Source: Streptomyces vietnamensis | GTDB lineage: Bacteria > Actinomycetota > Actinomycetes > Streptomycetales > Streptomycetaceae | Assembly (NCBI RefSeq): GCF_000830005.1 | Contig: NZ_CP010407.1 | Span: forward strand, 3,081,001-3,145,000 | Reading direction: 5' to 3' | DNA: 64,000 nt | Part shown: positions 62,292 to 64,000 of the stretch, in pieces | Layout of the letters: each line of letters starts with the position of its first letter | Numbering within the stretch: the stretch's first letter is position 1 | The notes under the pieces: model-generated | Told to the model about the DNA's origin: nothing | The model's database searches: none | What the model saw: only the letters and a program-made list of their open reading frames with translations | Program-made: the position numbers and the translations under genes

Positions 62292-62921
62292 ATGACGACC
62301 TGGCTGCGCGACGAGACCCCGCACGACATCTTCCGGTTCCTCCGGGAGAGCGACGAGGGACGGCACCAGACGGCCCGGGTGACCGCCGACGGGGCCGCCT
62401 GGCTCGCCTCGGCCGCCGGGGGCCGCGACGGCGCCGCGCTGACCCGCTGGGAGTCCCGGCCCGCCTCCCCGGCGGCGCTGCCCTGCGGGACGGTCTTCGA
62501 CGTCGTCAACGTGGACCCCGTCTTCGGGCGCCGGATGCTGGACCGGCTGTGGGAGGAGGGCCCGGGCTCGGGGCCCGTCGCGGTGCACCGGGGCCGGATG
62601 ATGCTGTTCGCCGCGCCGGGGACGGCCCAGCGGCTGCCGGCGCTGCTCGACTGGGAGGAGTGGGGGGACGCCGTTCCCCGGCCGCTCTGCCACGGACTCG
62701 GGGACGCGGTGACCGTGCCGCCGCTCGTGCCGTCGGGCTCCTCCGGGCCCCGCTGGCTGGTGGCCCCCGACTCCCGGCACCCGTGGCTGCCGGGGCCCGA
62801 GGTCGTGCTCTGGGCCTGCGTGCGGGCCGTCCGGGCGGCTTCCGCCGCCGACGTGCGGGTATCGATTTTTCCTCCCGCCGATCCGGATGCTAATGTCTAC
62901 GACGTCAGCAGGCGCCGCTAG
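62292..62921 (+). CDS. Primase/polymerase (Prim-Pol) N-terminal-domain-like protein
   Basis: 209 residues. LPCGTVFDVVNVDPVFGRRMLDRL, PVAVHRGRMMLFAAPGTAQRLPALLDWEEWG and RPLCHGLGDAVTVPPLVPSGSSGPRWLVAPDSRHPWLPGPEVVL follow the pattern of Streptomyces proteins annotated as bifunctional DNA primase/polymerase. The acidic catalytic residues of true Prim-Pol are not evident, so it may be inactive or regulatory. ATG at 62292; no good ribosome site, only GGAT. Its last ten bases, including the TAG stop (62919-62921), lie inside tRNA-Lys. Confidence 0.78.
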   Translation: MTTWLRDETPHDIFRFLRESDEGRHQTARVTADGAAWLASAAGGRDGAALTRWESRPASPAALPCGTVFDVVNVDPVFGRRMLDRLWEEGPGSGPVAVHRGRMMLFAAPGTAQRLPALLDWEEWGDAVPRPLCHGLGDAVTVPPLVPSGSSGPRWLVAPDSRHPWLPGPEVVLWACVRAVRAASAADVRVSIFPPADPDANVYDVSRRR

Positions 62922-62985
62922 CTCAGTTGGTTAGAGCAGCTGACTCTTAATCAGCGGGTCCGGGGTTCGAGTCCCTGGCGGCGCA
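62912..62985 (+). tRNA. tRNA-Lys (anticodon CTT)
   Basis: Acceptor GCGCCGC/GCGGCGC, D-arm GCTCAGTTGGTTAGAGC, anticodon stem CTGA/TCAG around CTCTTAA, T-arm with TTCGAGT, discriminator A at 62985. CCA not encoded. A hairpin terminator follows at once. Confidence 0.96.
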
Positions 62986-62991
62986 CAGACG

Positions 62992-63025
62992 GAAGAAGCC
63001 CCTCGCGGAAGCGAGGGGCTTCTTC
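62992..63025 (+). terminator. Terminator after tRNA-Lys
   Basis: A 15-bp perfect stem, GAAGAAGCCCCTCGC (62992-63006) with GCGAGGGGCTTCTTC (63011-63025), loop GGAA. The stem end itself provides the T-rich run. It also faces the converging protease gene. Confidence 0.88.
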
Positions 63026-63071
63026 GTGTTCCCGGTCGGCTTCCCGGCCGGCTTCCCTGCCGCGTTCCCGG

Positions 63072-64000
63072 TCAGCGCGCCGCGGGCGGGGTGATCTTCA
63101 CCGTCCAGACGCCCGCCGAGGTGCGGTCGGCGACCTCGATCCGGATCCCGGTCCCGGGCACGGTCAGGGTCTCGCCCTCCTCGACGGGGGCGTCCGCGAG
63201 CGGCGGATAGACGGAGCGCTCCACGCACGCCTGGGTGTCCGGGTGCGCGTCCACGACCTCGACCGGGCCGTCGCCGGAGGCCGTGCGGGCGCGGACCCGG
63301 TAGACGAGGACGCCCTCGGTGCAGGTGTCGGCGTCGTTCCCGGCGCTGCTCCTGGCCTCGATCGCCAGGACGCTGTCGGGGCCGGTGCGGACGACGGCGA
63401 GCCGGGTGCCGAGGGTGCCGCCGGGCGCGGGCGGGGCGTCGATCGGCTCCAGGCTGACGAGCCGGGGGGCGGCGCCCTGCACGCAGGTCACCTGGGCGCG
63501 GGAGAGCCAGCCGAGCTTCCACTTGTGCCAGCCGAAGGGGTCCGGGGAGAGCCCGAACTGGCTGCCCATGACGTCCCAGTCCCCCACATGGGTGTCCCAG
63601 TCGCCCTTGCCGTCCACCGGGCGGCGGTAGAGGTCGGGCAGGTCGAAGACGTGGCCGGTCTCGTGGGCGAGGACGTTGCGGTCGGGCGGGTGCCGCTCGA
63701 AGACGGTGACGACGCGCTTGATCTCGGTGCCGTCGACCTCGAGGGGGTGGTCGAGGTTGACGACCTTGGTCGCGTCGGAGTCCACGCCGGGCGCGTCCGG
63801 GTCGGCGACCAGGTAGACGATGTCGTACTGCGAGAAGTCGACGTCCTCGTCGGCGGCGGTGATCGCGTCGCGGAGGTAGGCGGCCCGCTTCCCGGCGTCC
63901 CAGTCCCGCCGTATGTCGTACGCCTCCGACGCGTGCGGCATCGGGGTCCAGCCGGGCCGGGGGTGCGGGCGCAGCTTGAAGCGCCCGTAGGAGGCGCGGT
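63072..64000 (-). CDS. M6-type metalloprotease (N-terminus cut by window edge)
   Basis: About 309 residues to the stop are visible, and the frame is open to base 64000. VLAHETGHVFDLPDLY is the HExxH zinc motif with a downstream aspartate ligand; DWDVMGSQFG follows, with the methionine of the Met-turn, and FGWHKWKLGWL is typical of M6 (immune-inhibitor-A-like) peptidases. A C-terminal beta-rich domain contains cysteines (VTCVQG, DTCTEG, QACVER). Such enzymes are secreted; the signal peptide would lie outside the window. Converges on tRNA-Lys. Confidence 0.88.
   Translation of the reverse strand, partial: RASYGRFKLRPHPRPGWTPMPHASEAYDIRRDWDAGKRAAYLRDAITAADEDVDFSQYDIVYLVADPDAPGVDSDATKVVNLDHPLEVDGTEIKRVVTVFERHPPDRNVLAHETGHVFDLPDLYRRPVDGKGDWDTHVGDWDVMGSQFGLSPDPFGWHKWKLGWLSRAQVTCVQGAAPRLVSLEPIDAPPAPGGTLGTRLAVVRTGPDSVLAIEARSSAGNDADTCTEGVLVYRVRARTASGDGPVEVVDAHPDTQACVERSVYPPLADAPVEEGETLTVPGTGIRIEVADRTSAGVWTVKITPPAAR

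Noticed and set aside
62912..62985. tRNA-Lys as integration site of a mobile element
   Set aside because: No integrase, no repeated 3' tRNA fragment and no element-like genes visible on either side.

Overview
The window is chromosomal DNA of a Streptomyces, probably from the conserved core. It is very GC-rich with extreme third-position G/C, uses many GTG and TTG starts, and has strong AAGGAGG-type ribosome sites, TTA codons restricted to special genes, DmdR-type iron boxes, and the signature order acyl-CoA carboxylase/hmgL/acdH - desferrioxamine genes - hexosaminidase - glmS - adpA - ornA - tRNA-His. From memory this matches the SCO2770s-SCO2800s part of S. coelicolor. No phage, insertion sequence, integrase or CRISPR array is visible.

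Layout. 1-1525: 5' part of an ABC exporter. 1655-2026: small orphan protein resembling the C-terminal part of Csd1/Cas8c. 2075-8106: ureohydrolase (agmatinase class), TPP enzyme and sodium:solute symporter, divergent from a PucR regulator. 8123-13135: secreted protein, membrane-anchored XRE regulator, acyl-CoA dehydrogenase/thioesterase pair and CDF transporter. 13144-20324: phosphatase-like gene, AccR-like TetR repressor with two palindromic operators, and the leucine/short-chain acyl-CoA operon accD-accA-hmgL-acdH. 20386-23620: three genes (Tat-type exported protein, membrane protein, DUF1906 protein with no signal peptide) where desE would be expected. 23741-29873: iron-regulated desF and desABCD, the desferrioxamine pathway from lysine; desA carries an in-frame palindromic repeat. 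29937-35950: small membrane protein, GH20 hexosaminidase, glmS, GPR1/YaaH-type membrane protein and a universal stress protein. 36611-39396: small membrane protein, adpA (with its TTA codon) and oligoribonuclease. 39524-44822: tRNA-His, two tandem AspT-type exchangers and aspartate 4-decarboxylase. 44945-49483: CBM2-GH18 protein, two-component system and an anchored secreted protein.

49541-64000 is the most interesting part. A 128-residue two-helix membrane protein and a 980-residue NB-ARC/TPR (NLR-like) protein, one base apart, share a 17-residue motif (two copies in the small protein, one at the N-terminus of the NLR). This resembles bacterial amyloid-signalling effector/NLR pairs, and the small gene has a TTA codon. 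Further on, three overlapping genes (57456-61494) encode an Fe-S PD-(D/E)XK nuclease, a protein with a predicted beta-barrel region, and an SF1 helicase, in the same order as the domains of Dna2. The window ends with a primase/polymerase-like protein whose stop codon lies inside tRNA-Lys(CTT), and an M6-type metalloprotease cut by the edge.

A recurring small-scale theme is short tandem repeats (14-33 bp) at gene ends. In at least two cases the stop codon lies inside the repeat unit.
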